Origin: Candidatus Rifleibacteriota bacterium
GTDB taxonomy: Bacteria; Muiribacteriota; Ozemobacteria; Ozemobacterales; Ozemobacteraceae
Direction: 5' to 3'
Length of the DNA stretch: 35,033 nucleotides
Assembly: GCA_028689875.1 (NCBI GenBank)
Contig: JAQVCG010000018.1
Coordinates: forward strand, 1 to 35,033
In this document: piece by piece, positions 34,490 to 35,033 of the stretch
Layout of the letters: each line of letters opens with the position of its first letter
Position numbering within the stretch: position 1 is the stretch's first letter
The notes under the pieces: model-generated
What the model saw: only the letters and a program-made list of their open reading frames with translations
The model's database searches: none
Told to the model about the DNA's origin: nothing
Made by a program: the position numbers and the translations under genes

Positions 34490-34849
34490 GGGGGCGAACC
34501 GGTTTCGACGGGGAGCGTGAGCTGCCACCTGCCATTCGCGGTTGATCGAAGGGCCGCGCAAAAAATCGATCAACAATTAACTGCCAACGAAAATCTGGCA
34601 ATCGCAGCCTAATCTCGCTGTGACGGTTCTCCGGCTGATTCTGCCGGTAAGCTCCGGAAGAACCGACGACAAAACCGGCTGGGCTTATACTTGGTCGCTA
34701 GGGTAAATAAGCCGAGATTAACTAGTCGAATCGGATGAGTAGAGACCCGCCTGTGGGTTACGAAAATCTTAAACCAATAAACGCAGGATATAATGGTAGA
34801 CGGTGTCTGTGAGCCTTTTCGGACGCGGGTTCGATTCCCGCCGCCTCCA
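34490..34849 (+). ncRNA. ssrA: Transfer-messenger RNA (tmRNA)
   Basis: The RNA that rescues stalled ribosomes and tags incomplete proteins for degradation. The 5' end carries the tRNA-like GGGGGCGAACCGGTTTCGACGG, and its first 7 bases pair with CGCCTCC at 34842-34848 to form the acceptor stem. The T arm GCGGG-TTCGATT-CCCGC (34825-34841) is perfect. The discriminator is A34849; no CCA is encoded, so it must be added. The most likely tag frame starts with GCC at 34584 and ends with TAA at 34611-34613, encoding ANENLAIAA after the charged alanine, close to the family's AxxENxALAA endings. Pseudoknot-rich sequence lies between the tag and the 3' half. It is a one-piece, non-permuted tmRNA of 360 bases. 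Confidence 0.97.
34584..34613 (+). other. tmRNA tag reading frame
   Basis: Nine codons encoding ANENLAIAA, then TAA. The hydrophobic AA end is the ClpXP-type degradation signal. The resume codon GCC is inferred from tag similarity; an ACT just before it cannot be excluded from sequence alone. Confidence 0.85.
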
Positions 34850-34889
34850 ATCTGATAGAACTTTTGTAAGTTCGCTAAGGTTTAAAAAG

Positions 34890-34912
34890 CCCGCTTTTAA
34901 GCGGGTTTTTTT
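34890..34912 (+). terminator. Terminator after ssrA
   Basis: Stem CCCGCT/AGCGGG (34890-34895 with 34900-34905), 4-base loop, then seven T residues, 40 bases beyond the tmRNA 3' end. Confidence 0.85.
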
Positions 34913-34966
34913 GATGTTTGGGGATAGTCTGAAACAACCTAAAACCCTATGGCATCATCTTCAAAT

Positions 34967-35021
34967 TTGTGGTAACATTTTGTAGTAATCGCCTAAAAAC
35001 TACGCGAAAGGACTACCACAA
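34967..35021 (+). repeat. Nested inverted repeat before a possible gene start at the window edge
   Basis: TTGTGGTA (34967-34974) pairs with TACCACAA (35014-35021), and inside it GTAGT (34982-34986) pairs with ACTAC (34999-35003). An ATG at 35026 follows, 5 bases after the repeat, with an AAAGGA-type site near 35007. It could be an operator or leader of a gene that continues outside the window. Only 8 bases of that gene are visible. Confidence 0.35.
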
Positions 35022-35033
35022 TAATATGGCTAG

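Noticed and set aside
34104-34601. 165-codon open frame on the minus strand across the tmRNA region
   Set aside because: It runs antisense through ssrA, the small membrane protein and two promoters, has no ribosome binding site, and its composition is unlike the other proteins.
1-35033. CRISPR array, IS element or prophage
   Set aside because: I saw no regularly spaced repeats, transposase, integrase or phage structural gene on either strand, although the sequence beyond ssrA is cut off.

Overview
The window reads as a stretch of ordinary chromosome from a moderately AT-rich bacterium with a Gram-negative type envelope: it carries TolC-type outer-membrane proteins, a complete RND pump, a lipoprotein and an ftsQAZ cluster. 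It also encodes a DivIVA-domain protein and two very large HAMP/SpoIIE-type signalling proteins. That mix is unlike the model Proteobacteria and suggests a poorly characterised, deep-branching phylum. I considered Candidatus Riflebacteria, where large SpoIIE/HAMP proteins are common, but this is a guess from gene content and nothing in the window proves it. I see no IS element, prophage module, CRISPR array or rRNA. The one classical RNA gene is tmRNA (ssrA) near the right end.

Layout. 1-6055 (+): an RND efflux operon with TolC-type outer-membrane protein (5' end outside the window), membrane fusion protein, RND permease and a small PII-like transporter-associated protein. 6070-12725 (-): a tightly packed cluster transcribed ftsQ-ftsA-ftsZ-B12-type radical SAM protein-BMP lipoprotein-murI, joining division, peptidoglycan precursor supply and two proteins of unknown role. 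12874-15973 (+): an FHA-GAF-degenerate-GGDEF protein and a coiled-coil DUF2325 protein. 15970-16785 (-): a TlyA-type rRNA methyltransferase. 16862-19565 (+): a tail-anchored zinc-ribbon protein, a CmoM-like tRNA methyltransferase and a MATE exporter. 19625-20431 (-): an XdhC-family protein. 20586-24992 (+): an orphan DNA methyltransferase and DivIVA, then trxA and glgB under their own promoter. 25058-25699 (-): an unrecognised protein. 25840-28242 (+): a fusion of a periplasmic-binding-like domain to a TolC domain. 28243-33994 (-): a tandem pair of paralogous membrane phosphatases, the first catalytically intact and the second lacking its metal ligands. 34081-34849 (+): a possible structured RNA, a 46-residue membrane protein and ssrA.

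The points most worth a second look are the phosphatase/pseudophosphatase pair, the binding-protein/TolC fusion, the candidate structured transcript next to ssrA, the degenerate GGDEF protein, and the possible (near-)leaderless starts at ftsQ and at 34118. All functional calls come from reading motifs by eye; no database search was run. Promoters were judged only by resemblance to -35/-10 consensus with 16-18 base spacing.
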